A stretch of 64,000 bases of DNA, from contig NZ_CP139969.1 in assembly GCF_034424645.1 (NCBI RefSeq), positions 3,162,001 to 3,226,000 of the forward strand, in the 5' to 3' direction. Source of the stretch: Bordetella avium (GTDB taxonomy: Bacteria; Pseudomonadota; Gammaproteobacteria; Burkholderiales; Burkholderiaceae_B). This document shows positions 35,738 through 44,039 of this stretch, in pieces (the stretch's first letter is position 1; each line of letters starts with the position of its first letter). Below the pieces are notes generated by a model, which saw only the letters and a program-made list of their open reading frames with translations, had not been told where the DNA came from and searched no databases. A program made the translations under genes and the position numbers.

Positions 35738-36664
35738 CTAGTTTGCAATCCAACTTCTCAACGGATGCTCGTTTAACCCGGCGCATGCCTTGATCAAACG
35801 AAAGCCGATTTGAAGCTCGGGCTGCGTGTCACTGACTGTTTTGTCAGCGCCGCGCATTGTAGCGGTATTTTCGAATTTTGCCAAAACGACTTCAGCGTGA
35901 CGGGCTTCGGAGGCATTTGGGTATTCGGCGAACAAACACGCACCAGACCCAGACATGCGAACCCGGATACCGAGCTCTGCAAGTTTTCGTACAGCACCCG
36001 CTATTTGCGGATACAACCGAAAAACCACCGCTTCCATGTCATTCTGACCGAAGCCAGAAGTAGGCAAAGCAAGAAAGTCCGTAATTCTGACGCGTTTTTT
36101 ATCACGTGTCAAATCGGGAGCCGAAAATATCTCAGCCGTGGGCACGCTGGCCTCGGGTTGCAGCACCAGATAAGCGGCTTGCGGCAAGGCAATGGCCTGC
36201 AAGTCTTCGCCCACGCCCTCGGCGAATGCCGATTGACCGAAAACAAAAACCGGGACGTCGGCCCCCAGCGGCAGGGCCAGCGCCATGAGGTCGCGGCGCG
36301 ACAGACCGCAGCCCCACAGACGGTTCAGGGCGATCAGCGTGGTGGCGGCGTCGCTGGACCCACCCCCCAGGCCGCCGCCTTGAGGAATGCGCTTTTGCAG
36401 GCCGATATGCGCCCCCTGACGGGTGCCGGTCGCGGCTTGCAGGGCGCGGGCGGCGCGGACGATGAGGTCTTGCTCGGCAGGCACACCCGGCAGATCGTAG
36501 GCGCGTTCGATGTGGCCATCGGCACGCGCCTCGAAAGAAAGCGTGTCACACAGGTCGATGAAGCGGAACACGCTTTGCAGCAGGTGATAGCCGTCGGGGC
36601 GCCGCCCAACGATGTGCAGGAAAAGGTTGAGTTTGGCGGGTGCGGGTACGTCGTATAGCGTCAC
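35738..36664 (-). CDS. ispE: 4-diphosphocytidyl-2-C-methyl-D-erythritol kinase
   Basis: IspE phosphorylates CDP-methylerythritol in the MEP isoprenoid pathway. I take the GTG at 36664 (VTLYDVPAPAKLNLFLH); a TTG three codons upstream is also possible. The product is about 308 residues. GHMP-kinase motifs are PAKLNLFLHIVGRRPDGYH, PQGGGLGGGSSDAA (ATP loop) and VRMSGSGACLFAEY. The gene is clearly less GC-rich in its last 400 bases (about 45-55% in sampled 60-base blocks, against about 70% in the first half). Confidence 0.95.
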   Translation of the reverse strand: MTLYDVPAPAKLNLFLHIVGRRPDGYHLLQSVFRFIDLCDTLSFEARADGHIERAYDLPGVPAEQDLIVRAARALQAATGTRQGAHIGLQKRIPQGGGLGGGSSDAATTLIALNRLWGCGLSRRDLMALALPLGADVPVFVFGQSAFAEGVGEDLQAIALPQAAYLVLQPEASVPTAEIFSAPDLTRDKKRVRITDFLALPTSGFGQNDMEAVVFRLYPQIAGAVRKLAELGIRVRMSGSGACLFAEYPNASEARHAEVVLAKFENTATMRGADKTVSDTQPELQIGFRLIKACAGLNEHPLRSWIAN

Positions 36665-36673
36665 GGCAGGCAA

Positions 36674-37258
36674 TCAGGGCGGAGTCACGACCAGGCGCAC
36701 GATGATGCGCCGTCCGGGTTCCTGGCGTTCCAGCACCAGCAATTGCGGGCCGGCGGCATCGTAGCGCGACAATTGCGCGGACCAGCCGCCCTGCTCAAAG
36801 CGCGTGGGCCGGCCGGCCTCATCACGCTTGACGGCCTCGGGCTGAGCCGGGGCAAGACGGCCACGCAGCCAGTCGCGCAGACCGGAAACCGGCACCGGGC
36901 TGCCCAGCGCGTCTTCGGCCAGGGTATCGGGATCGGCGGCCTGCAATGAGGCGCCATTGGCCCGCGTGAGCACGGCCACGCCGGGGCGGCCTTGGACGCG
37001 GGCTTCGGTAGAACCCAGCGGCGTGGTCAGATCGAGTATGTATTCACGGCCGTTGTCCTGCCAGGTGAAGCCGCCCTGCACCGCCTCCTGGCGGCCGTCG
37101 GCTTGCGTGGCGGTAATGGCGAAGCGGCCGCTGCGAGAGAAGGTGTCCGCACCCGAGACGCCCTCGGAAGTGGGCAGGCTGGAGCAGGCGGCAATGGCCG
37201 CCATGGACAGGACGCCAAGCAGTCTTGCGCCGCGCGCCAGCTCGTCGCGCAGGGTCAA
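36674..37258 (-). CDS. lolB: Outer-membrane lipoprotein insertion protein LolB
   Basis: LolB receives lipoproteins from LolA and inserts them in the outer membrane. The frame opens with TTG at 37258, overlapping the stop of the TPR gene by four bases, with GGGAG seven bases upstream. The 194-residue product has a signal peptide and the lipobox IAAC (Cys near residue 25). The core SGRFAITATQ, TWQDNGREYILDL and LRDWLRGRL segments match LolB. It lies between the TPR gene and ispE as in relatives. Confidence 0.9.
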   Translation of the reverse strand: MTLRDELARGARLLGVLSMAAIAACSSLPTSEGVSGADTFSRSGRFAITATQADGRQEAVQGGFTWQDNGREYILDLTTPLGSTEARVQGRPGVAVLTRANGASLQAADPDTLAEDALGSPVPVSGLRDWLRGRLAPAQPEAVKRDEAGRPTRFEQGGWSAQLSRYDAAGPQLLVLERQEPGRRIIVRLVVTPP

Positions 37259-39075
37259 GGCTGTACTCCCAGACGCTTCATCGTGTCGAGCACGGTGCCG
37301 TTCTTGGGGTTGCGTTTATGGAGTTCGCGCAGCATGTCTTCGGCCTGCGAGCGCTTGCCTTGGGCGTAGAGCACCTCGGCCAGGTGGGCCGCGATGTCGG
37401 GCTCGGGGCGCAAGGCATAGGCGCGCTGCAAATATTCCGCGGCCGCCGGCAGATCGCCCATGCGGAATTTGACCCAGCCCATGCTGTCGAGAATGAAGGG
37501 GTCGTTGGGCGAAAGCTCCAGCGCCTGGGTGATGAGATCCAGGGCCTCTGGCAGACGCTGATTGCGGTCGGCCAGGGTGTAGCCCAGCGCGTTATAGGCA
37601 TGCGCATGCTCGGGATCGAGCGCGATCACCTGGCGCAGCAGCTTTTCAAGCTGAGCGACCTTGCCCTGGCGTTCGGAAAGCATGGCCAGCTCATATTTGA
37701 TTTCGACGGTGTCAGGCAGGTCTTTGTCGGCCTTGGCCAGCAGCGCGGCAGCCTTGTCCACCTGGCCGGCATCGCGCAGGATCTGGGCCTTGGTGAGCAC
37801 CCCCAGGGTCTGCTCCTCGTCGTCGAGCGCCCCTGCCGCATCGACCAGAGCCAGCGCATCCTCGATGCGGCCCTGGCGGGCGCGCAGGGCGGCCTGACGC
37901 ATGTGGGCGGCATAACGCATGGACGGATCATCGACCCGCTCCAACTCGGCGATGGCCTCGTCGTAGCGGCCCTGGTCTTCGGCAATACGCGCCAGCAGCA
38001 CATGGGCGTCGGCCGCGGCGGCGCCGGCATCCGAAGCGCCCGCCACAGTGGCTTGTTTGCGCTGATCCTGCACATCGAGATATTGCAGCAGGAGCGAGCG
38101 GGCCTGGTTCAGGTGCCCGGCCTTGTAGGCCAGTTGCGCCTGCATGAAGAGCAGATCGAAGTCTTCGGGCGCGCTGCGCGACATGGCGGCCAACTCGGCT
38201 TGCGCACTGTCGTAGTCGCCGCGCTCGGCCATCTGAGCCGCCAGCATCAGGCGCAGCTTGCGGGCATTGGGATTGCGGGCAATGAAGGCGCGCGCGGCTT
38301 CCTCGGCGCGGGCAGGGTCAACCTTGGCGCCATATTCGAGCACGCGCTGCGCGGCGGCCTCCGAACGCGGATCGGCAAGCAGCGCGGCGCGCGCCTCGCT
38401 GTCGGCGCGGGTGAAGTCGCCAGCGGCCTGGGCCGCGTCGGCCAGCGCCAGGTGGGCGACCGGCAGCTTGCGCACCTTGTCCGAAAGCGCCTCATCGAGG
38501 ATGCGCAAGGCCAGACGCCGGTCATTGAGCCGGCTCAGGACGCTCATGGCCTGGGTGATGCCGCCCGTTTTATCGGGGGTGGCTTCGATGCGCTCACGCA
38601 GGGCCTGGGCCAGGCCTTTGGTCTGTCCATTGGCTGCAGACAAGGCCAGTTCGGTGGAGCTGGCCTCGATATCGCCGGGCGACAGGCGCGCCCAGAGACG
38701 GGCCGCCTCCAGCGCGCCGGGCAGATTGCCGCCCGCGAGCTGGAACTCGAGCGCGCGGCGCGCCAGACGCGGATCACTGGTGTCGCGGGCGAGGTTTATC
38801 AATGTGGTGGCCGCCGGACCATAGAGCCCGCGCTGGGCGGCGATCTCGGAGGCAATGACACGATAAAAGATATCGCCAGTCAGGTTGACATCCGGCAACT
38901 GGCCCGGATGCAGACGGATGACCTGGGTTTCGGGCTGTCGTGGAGCCTCGATCAGGCGGGGGCCCGTGGCATCGCGCGCAGGACCGGCCGCCTGGGCGGT
39001 GATCGCCGGCAGGCTCGTGAGCGCAAACGCCAACGAGGCCAATCCAAAATTAATTTGTTTGAACGACAACTTCAC
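37255..39075 (-). CDS. Exported tetratricopeptide-repeat protein
   Basis: I favour the GTG at 39075 (VKLSFKQINFGLASLAF) because it opens directly into a signal peptide ending near AITAQA; an in-frame ATG lies 16 codons upstream. The mature part of some 580 residues is helical TPR repeats, clearest in the C-terminal third (HAYNALGYTLADRNQRLPEA, PFILDSMGWVKFRMGDLPAA). The gene is conserved upstream of lolB in beta-proteobacteria; its role is probably periplasmic scaffolding, but this is unproven. Confidence 0.85.
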   Translation of the reverse strand: MKLSFKQINFGLASLAFALTSLPAITAQAAGPARDATGPRLIEAPRQPETQVIRLHPGQLPDVNLTGDIFYRVIASEIAAQRGLYGPAATTLINLARDTSDPRLARRALEFQLAGGNLPGALEAARLWARLSPGDIEASSTELALSAANGQTKGLAQALRERIEATPDKTGGITQAMSVLSRLNDRRLALRILDEALSDKVRKLPVAHLALADAAQAAGDFTRADSEARAALLADPRSEAAAQRVLEYGAKVDPARAEEAARAFIARNPNARKLRLMLAAQMAERGDYDSAQAELAAMSRSAPEDFDLLFMQAQLAYKAGHLNQARSLLLQYLDVQDQRKQATVAGASDAGAAAADAHVLLARIAEDQGRYDEAIAELERVDDPSMRYAAHMRQAALRARQGRIEDALALVDAAGALDDEEQTLGVLTKAQILRDAGQVDKAAALLAKADKDLPDTVEIKYELAMLSERQGKVAQLEKLLRQVIALDPEHAHAYNALGYTLADRNQRLPEALDLITQALELSPNDPFILDSMGWVKFRMGDLPAAAEYLQRAYALRPEPDIAAHLAEVLYAQGKRSQAEDMLRELHKRNPKNGTVLDTMKRLGVQP

Positions 39076-39136
39076 GCGGTCCGTCCGGTTGGTGGCACAA
39101 TCTTTGTACACGTAATTGTCCATCTTACACTGGCTC

Positions 39137-39964
39137 ATGCCGGAACTGCCTGAAGTAGAAACCACGCGCCGGGGAATCGACCCTGTCATCACCGGCCAGA
39201 CACTGCGCCGCCTTGTCGTACGGGAGCCACGCATGCGCTGGCCCATCCCCGCCGACCTGCCCTCCCTCCTGACAGACCGCCCGGTGCTGGCCACCGGCCG
39301 CCGCGGCAAATACCTGTTGCTGCGCTTTGAGCACGGCGTGCAGATCGTGCATCTGGGCATGTCGGGTTCGCTACGCCGGGTAGCCATGGACGAGGCGCCA
39401 CGCAAGCACGATCACGTCGATTGGGTCTTTGATCACGCCATCCTGCGGCTGCACGATCCGCGCCGCTTTGGCGCCGTGCTCTGGCATCCCAACACCGACG
39501 GGCCCGTCGAGGCGCATCCCCTGCTGATCGGCCTGGGCATTGAACCCTTTGATCCGCGTTTTGACGGCAAATGGCTGCACGATCACTTTCGTGACAAGCG
39601 GGTCGCCGTGAAACAGGCCCTGCTGGCTGGCCATGCCGTGGTCGGCGTGGGCAATATCTACGCATCGGAGTGCCTGTTCCGGGCGGGGATCGACCCACGC
39701 ACGCCTGCCGGCAAGCTGTCGCGCCCGCGCTGCGAACGGCTGGCCCAGGCCGTGCGCGCTACGCTGGCCGATGCCCTGGCTTCGGGCGGCAGCACCCTGC
39801 GCGATTACGTCGGGGCGTCGGGCGAGCCGGGCGCTTATTTCGCCATCCATGCGGCGGTTTACGAGCGCGCCGGACTGGCTTGCCGGGTGTGCGGCACCCC
39901 GATCCGGCGCCTCGTGCAGGGGCAGCGGGCTACGTATTTCTGTCCCCATTGCCAAAAACGGTAA
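39137..39964 (+). CDS. mutM: Formamidopyrimidine-DNA glycosylase
   Basis: MutM (Fpg) removes 8-oxoguanine and ring-opened purines from DNA. The start is the ATG at 39137 ([15 protein letters not shown]), since the mature N-terminal proline is the catalytic nucleophile followed by Glu3. The 275-residue length is typical. The helix-two-turn-helix lies in [18 protein letters not shown], and the C-terminal zinc finger is [10 protein letters not shown] with FCPHCQ. It is divergent from the TPR gene with a 61-base spacer. Confidence 0.96.
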   Translation: MPELPEVETTRRGIDPVITGQTLRRLVVREPRMRWPIPADLPSLLTDRPVLATGRRGKYLLLRFEHGVQIVHLGMSGSLRRVAMDEAPRKHDHVDWVFDHAILRLHDPRRFGAVLWHPNTDGPVEAHPLLIGLGIEPFDPRFDGKWLHDHFRDKRVAVKQALLAGHAVVGVGNIYASECLFRAGIDPRTPAGKLSRPRCERLAQAVRATLADALASGGSTLRDYVGASGEPGAYFAIHAAVYERAGLACRVCGTPIRRLVQGQRATYFCPHCQKR

Positions 39965-39973
39965 GGCCCGAAA

Positions 39974-40021
39974 TTCGTTTATAACGAACGTATTGCATAA
40001 AAACTAACGCCTAGCTATAGT
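39974..40021 (+). promoter_or_regulatory. Sigma-70 promoter and palindromic operator ahead of the MBL-hydroxylase operon
   Basis: TTGCAT (39993-39998) and TATAGT (40016-40021) are spaced by exactly 17 bases, a good sigma-70 promoter 56 bases before the MBL gene. Just upstream is a perfect inverted repeat TTCGTT-TAT-AACGAA (39974-39988), placed like an operator or activator site. The palindrome type resembles sites of IclR-type catabolic regulators, though none is adjacent. Confidence 0.6.
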
Positions 40022-40076
40022 TTCCGGCAAGACGCGCCGCAGCGCGCGCCACATCCATGCAGAAACCGGAGACATC

Positions 40077-41030
40077 ATGAGCAAGCAATTCGCATCCCAC
40101 GCCGATCTTGACGACAAGGTCGTGTCATTTGAGAAGCTGTCGGATAACGCCTACGCCTACACGGCTGAAGGCGATCCGAACACCGGCGTGATCATCGGCG
40201 ACGAGGCGGTGATGGTGATCGACACCCAGGCCACGCCGGTGATGGCGCAAGACGTGATCCGGCGCATTCGCGAAGTGACGGACAAACCGATCAAATACGT
40301 CCTGCTGTCGCACTATCATGCGGTGCGGGTGTTTGGAGCCTCGGCCTATCAGGCTCAGGAAATCCTGGCCAGCCGCGATACCTGGGATCTGATCGCCGAA
40401 CGCGGCGAGCAGGACAAGGCCAGCGAGATCGGCCGTTTCCCGCGCCTGTTCCGCAATGCAGAGTCCATTCCGCCTGGCTTGGTCTGGCCCACCATGACGT
40501 TCAAGGGTGAGATGACGGTCAATCTGGGTAATCTGGAAGTCAAGCTCTTGCAGGTGGGCCGCGGCCATACCAAGGGCGACACGATTGCCTGGCTGCCCGA
40601 GCAGAAAATCCTGTTTGCCGGCGATCTGGTCGAGTACCAATCCACCCCCTATTGCGGCGACGCCTATTTCCGCGACTGGCCCACGACGCTGGATGCCTTG
40701 TCGGGCTTTGCCGCCGAGAAGATGGTGCCCGGCCGTGGTCCGGCGCTGAAGAACGCCGAAGAAGTGCGCAAGGGGCTGGCGGGCACGCGCGCCTTCCTGA
40801 CCGATCTGTACGGCGCGGTCAACCGCGGCGTGGCCGACGGCAAGGATCTCAAGACGATTTATCGCGAGGTCTATGACTTCATGAAGCCGCGCTACAGCGA
40901 TTGGGTGATCTTCGATCACTGCATGCCTTTCGATGTGTCGCGCGCCTATGACGAAGCGCAGGGCATCACCGATCCGCGCATCTGGACCGATAAGCGCGAC
41001 ATCGAGATGTGGCAGCAGCTCGAAGGCTGA
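40077..41030 (+). CDS. Metallo-beta-lactamase-fold protein with an altered metal motif
   Basis: The 317-residue protein has the MBL fold: GVIIGDEAVMVIDT, GRGHTKGDTIAWLP and FAGDLVEY are the usual strands and loops. The key HxHxDH motif reads SHYHAVR (residues 78-84), so the aspartate and following histidine are replaced by valine and arginine, and the second metal site should be lost. I recall the same variant in relatives, so it is a subfamily trait, not a local mutation. It heads the hydroxylase operon; its reaction is unknown. Confidence 0.82.
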   Translation: MSKQFASHADLDDKVVSFEKLSDNAYAYTAEGDPNTGVIIGDEAVMVIDTQATPVMAQDVIRRIREVTDKPIKYVLLSHYHAVRVFGASAYQAQEILASRDTWDLIAERGEQDKASEIGRFPRLFRNAESIPPGLVWPTMTFKGEMTVNLGNLEVKLLQVGRGHTKGDTIAWLPEQKILFAGDLVEYQSTPYCGDAYFRDWPTTLDALSGFAAEKMVPGRGPALKNAEEVRKGLAGTRAFLTDLYGAVNRGVADGKDLKTIYREVYDFMKPRYSDWVIFDHCMPFDVSRAYDEAQGITDPRIWTDKRDIEMWQQLEG

Positions 41031-41126
41031 TCTTTCCTTTTTAGCAGTGCCGCCTGACGCAGGCCCCCATTCGAGCGGGCCGCGTCAGCGCGCGCGGAAA
41101 AAACGATAACCACGCAGGAGACCGTC

Positions 41127-42785
41127 GTGGGAGACATTGATTACCAGGCGCTGGAATTCGCCTATCAGGCCAGTTCCGATCAAAAGGCGGATACGCCAGC
41201 CGCCCACCAGGTGACCATCGTGGGCGCAGGCCCGGTGGGACTGACGACTGCACTGGATCTGGCCCGCCGAGGGGTGCGCGTGCTGGTGCTGGATGACGAT
41301 TGCCGGCTGTCCACTGGCTCGCGCGCCATCTGTTTCGCCAAACGCACGCTGGAAGTCTGGGATCGCCTGGGGGTGGGCCAGCGCATGGTCGACAAGGGCG
41401 TGTCGTGGAATGTGGGCAAGGTGTTCTTTCGCGAAGGCGAGGTGTGGCGCTTTGATCTGCTGCCGGAAAGCGGCCATCAACGTCCGGCTTTCATTAATTT
41501 GCAGCAGTACTATGCCGAAGGCTATCTGCTAGAGGCCGTGCAGGCCGAGCCGAATATCGAGCTGCGCTGGAAGAACAAGGTGGCCGGCGTAGAGTCCGGC
41601 GACGACGGCGTGTTGCTCGCCATCGAAACGCCCGATGGCCCTTATGCTTTGCGCACGCAGTGGCTGATCGCCTGCGACGGCGCCCGTTCGCCGATACGCC
41701 GCCTGCTGGGTCTGGAGGCCCACGGCCGCATATTCAAAGACCGCTTTCTGATCGCCGACGTGAAGATGACGGCGCCCTTCCCTGCGGAACGCTGGTTCTG
41801 GTTCGATCCGCCCTTTCATCCCAACCAATCCGTGCTGCTGCATCGCCAGCCCGACGACGTCTGGCGCATCGATTTCCAACTAGGCTGGAACGCCGACCCC
41901 GTCGAAGCCGTGAAACCCGCCAATGTGCTGCCGCGCATCCGCGCCCTGCTTGGCGCGGACACGCCCTTCGAGTTGGAGTGGGTCAGCGTCTATACCTTTG
42001 CCTGCGAACGCATGGAACGCTTCCGTCACGGCCGGGTCGTGTTCGCGGGCGATGCAGCGCATCGCGTGTCGCCGTTTGGCGCACGCGGGGCCAATAGCGG
42101 CGTGCAAGATGCGGACAATCTCGCCTGGAAGCTGCATCGGGTGCTCGACGGCCGCTCGCCCGAGTCCCTGATCGACAGCTATGCCAGCGAGCGTGAGTAC
42201 GCCGCCGATGAGAACATCCTGAATTCCTCGCGTTCGACCGACTTCATCACCCCCAAAAGTGAAGTCAGCAAGAATTTCCGCAATGCCGTGCTGAACCTGG
42301 CCCGCGATCACGCGTTTGCCCGCAAGCTGGTCAATAGCGGCCGGCTGTCTTTGCCGGCCTGCTATGAGAACTCAGCCTTGAATACGGCCGACGAACATCG
42401 GTTCGCGGGCGCGATGCGGCCGGGCAGCGTGGCCGCCGACGCGCCCGTGGAAAGCGACGATGCGCGTCAATGGTGGTTGCAGATGCTGGATGGCGATTTC
42501 ACGCTGGCGCTGTTTGCCGGCGAACAGGCGCCCGAGACCGAGACGCTCGAGGCCTTGGCGGGCCTGGCCGATCTGCTGCTGGTGCGTCCGGCCGGCGCGG
42601 CATGGACGGCGCCCGAGGGCACGCGCTGCGTGACGGACAAGGAAGGCCTGCTGGCCGCCCGTTATGACGCCCGGCCCGGCACCTGCTATCTGATCCGCCC
42701 TGACCAGCACATCGCCGCCCGGCGCCGCGATACCGATATCACCGCGCTGCGTGCCGCCCTGGCGCGTGCCTGCGGCCAGCATTGA
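41127..42785 (+). CDS. FAD-dependent aromatic hydroxylase, possibly 3-hydroxyphenylacetate 6-hydroxylase
   Basis: The 552-residue flavoprotein monooxygenase starts at the GTG at 41127 with AGGAGA ahead. It shows the FAD-binding GAGPVGLTTALDLARRG, the DG motif ACDGARSPIRRLLG and the GD motif VVFAGDAAHRVSPFGARG. It belongs with MhpA-like hydroxylases. A 65-residue gene follows and hmgA is close by, which matches the two-component 3-hydroxyphenylacetate hydroxylase MhaAB that supplies homogentisate in some Pseudomonas and Burkholderia. That assignment is inference. Confidence 0.75.
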   Translation: MGDIDYQALEFAYQASSDQKADTPAAHQVTIVGAGPVGLTTALDLARRGVRVLVLDDDCRLSTGSRAICFAKRTLEVWDRLGVGQRMVDKGVSWNVGKVFFREGEVWRFDLLPESGHQRPAFINLQQYYAEGYLLEAVQAEPNIELRWKNKVAGVESGDDGVLLAIETPDGPYALRTQWLIACDGARSPIRRLLGLEAHGRIFKDRFLIADVKMTAPFPAERWFWFDPPFHPNQSVLLHRQPDDVWRIDFQLGWNADPVEAVKPANVLPRIRALLGADTPFELEWVSVYTFACERMERFRHGRVVFAGDAAHRVSPFGARGANSGVQDADNLAWKLHRVLDGRSPESLIDSYASEREYAADENILNSSRSTDFITPKSEVSKNFRNAVLNLARDHAFARKLVNSGRLSLPACYENSALNTADEHRFAGAMRPGSVAADAPVESDDARQWWLQMLDGDFTLALFAGEQAPETETLEALAGLADLLLVRPAGAAWTAPEGTRCVTDKEGLLAARYDARPGTCYLIRPDQHIAARRRDTDITALRAALARACGQH

Positions 42786-42796
42786 AGGAAGGCGCC

Positions 42797-42994
42797 ATGC
42801 CATTGACTCTTACCCCCAATCTGGCCGAGCCGGATACCTTCTATCAGGCGCTGATCGATGCGCATCAGGATCTCAGCGACGAGCAAAGCCGCGAGATGAA
42901 CGCCGCCCTGATCCTGGTGCTGGCCAACCATGTCGGCGATGCCGCCGTGCTTGCCCAGGCGCTCGCCGTGGCCCGCGCTTCGGTACAGGGCTGA
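42797..42994 (+). CDS. Small DUF2783-type protein, candidate hydroxylase coupling partner
   Basis: The 65-residue soluble helical protein starts at the ATG at 42797 with GAAGGAAGG upstream, 11 bases behind the hydroxylase. The sequence (DTFYQALIDAHQDLSD, ALILVLANHVGD) matches small proteins regularly found beside such flavin hydroxylases. In the described MhaAB enzyme a coupling protein of about this size is needed for productive hydroxylation, so this is its likely counterpart here. Confidence 0.65.
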   Translation: MPLTLTPNLAEPDTFYQALIDAHQDLSDEQSREMNAALILVLANHVGDAAVLAQALAVARASVQG

Positions 42995-42997
42995 AGT

Positions 42998-43918
42998 TCA
43001 GGCACGATCCGCGAAGGTGTCGATGATGAGGCCGCGCAACCATTGATTGGCACCGTCGCGCTGAAAGCGGCGGTGCCAGTACAGATTGGTTTGCAAAAGC
43101 GGCACTTTGATGGGCAGCGTCAGCACCTGCAGGCCGAAGCGCGGCGCGGCGCTGGCGGCCAGCTTTTCCGGCACCGTGGCCAGCAAATCCGTGGTGCTGA
43201 CGATATAGGGAACGGCCGCGAAATGCGGCACGCTGAACTGCTCTTGCAGCACCACGCCAGCCCGCTCCAGCGCCTGGTTGATCTGCCCGTCGGGCGCAGC
43301 CCGCGACACCACCAGGTGCTGCTCGGCGCGAAAGGCCCGCGCGCTCATGCCGGCATAGGCCCGCGGATGACCGGCGCGAAACAAGGTCGCATACCCCTGA
43401 CGGAACAGCATGCGTTGCACGATGCCGCTGCCCAGGCCGTCGAAGGCGCCCAAGGCGAGATCCACACGGCCGGTATCCAACTCACGTTGCAGATCGGTGC
43501 AGCGCAGCGAATCAATCCGCACCCCAGGCGCATGACGGGCGCACAGCTCCATGAGCGTAGGCATGAAGTGAATCTCGCCCGCATCGGACATGGCAATGCG
43601 CAGCCGCCGCTGGCTGGTCGCCGGATCAAAGGGCTGGGCCGCATCGGCCAGATGCGACAACAACGACAAGGCCTCGCTGACCTGCCCGCCCATGCCTTCG
43701 GCCAGGGGGGTCGGCAACATGCCCTGCGCAGTACGAACGAAAAGCTCGTCACCAAAGGCCAGGCGTAAACGGCGCAGGGCATTGCTGACGGCAGGCTGCG
43801 ACAGATCGAGCCGGCGGGCGACCGCCGAGATATTGCGCTCTTCGAGCAGGTGCTGGAACACCACCAGGAGATTGAGATCGAGTTTTCGCAGGGCGTCCAC
43901 CACCCCCCCTTTATTCAT
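42998..43918 (-). CDS. LysR-family regulator divergent from hmgA
   Basis: The 306-residue protein has the LysR winged helix (LNLLVVFQHLLEE, SAVARRLDLSQPAVSNALRR) at residues 14-70 and a periplasmic-binding-like effector domain after residue 95. It is divergent from hmgA with 121 bases between, so it probably activates hmgA-fahA, and perhaps the converging hydroxylase operon. The first codons contain a run of seven G, so a GTG start a few codons later is possible. Confidence 0.87.
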   Translation of the reverse strand: MNKGGVVDALRKLDLNLLVVFQHLLEERNISAVARRLDLSQPAVSNALRRLRLAFGDELFVRTAQGMLPTPLAEGMGGQVSEALSLLSHLADAAQPFDPATSQRRLRIAMSDAGEIHFMPTLMELCARHAPGVRIDSLRCTDLQRELDTGRVDLALGAFDGLGSGIVQRMLFRQGYATLFRAGHPRAYAGMSARAFRAEQHLVVSRAAPDGQINQALERAGVVLQEQFSVPHFAAVPYIVSTTDLLATVPEKLAASAAPRFGLQVLTLPIKVPLLQTNLYWHRRFQRDGANQWLRGLIIDTFADRA

Positions 43919-43924
43919 AAAATT

Positions 43925-43941
43925 TATAGCTTGTATTTATA
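43925..43941. promoter_or_regulatory. Candidate LysR-type binding site between the regulator and hmgA
   Basis: In the AT-rich 121-base spacer, TATA-N9-TATA (43925-43941) is an imperfect inverted repeat containing the T-N11-A core expected of LysR regulators. It lies seven bases in front of the regulator start, a position suiting autoregulation. Confidence 0.4.
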
Positions 43942-44039
43942 CATTCCCATTTTCATATCTGGCAATTTTGCGCAGAATGCGGGCAGATACCGGCCAAGTG
44001 TCCGGTGTATAACAACCTGGCCTCGCCTGGAGACAACCC

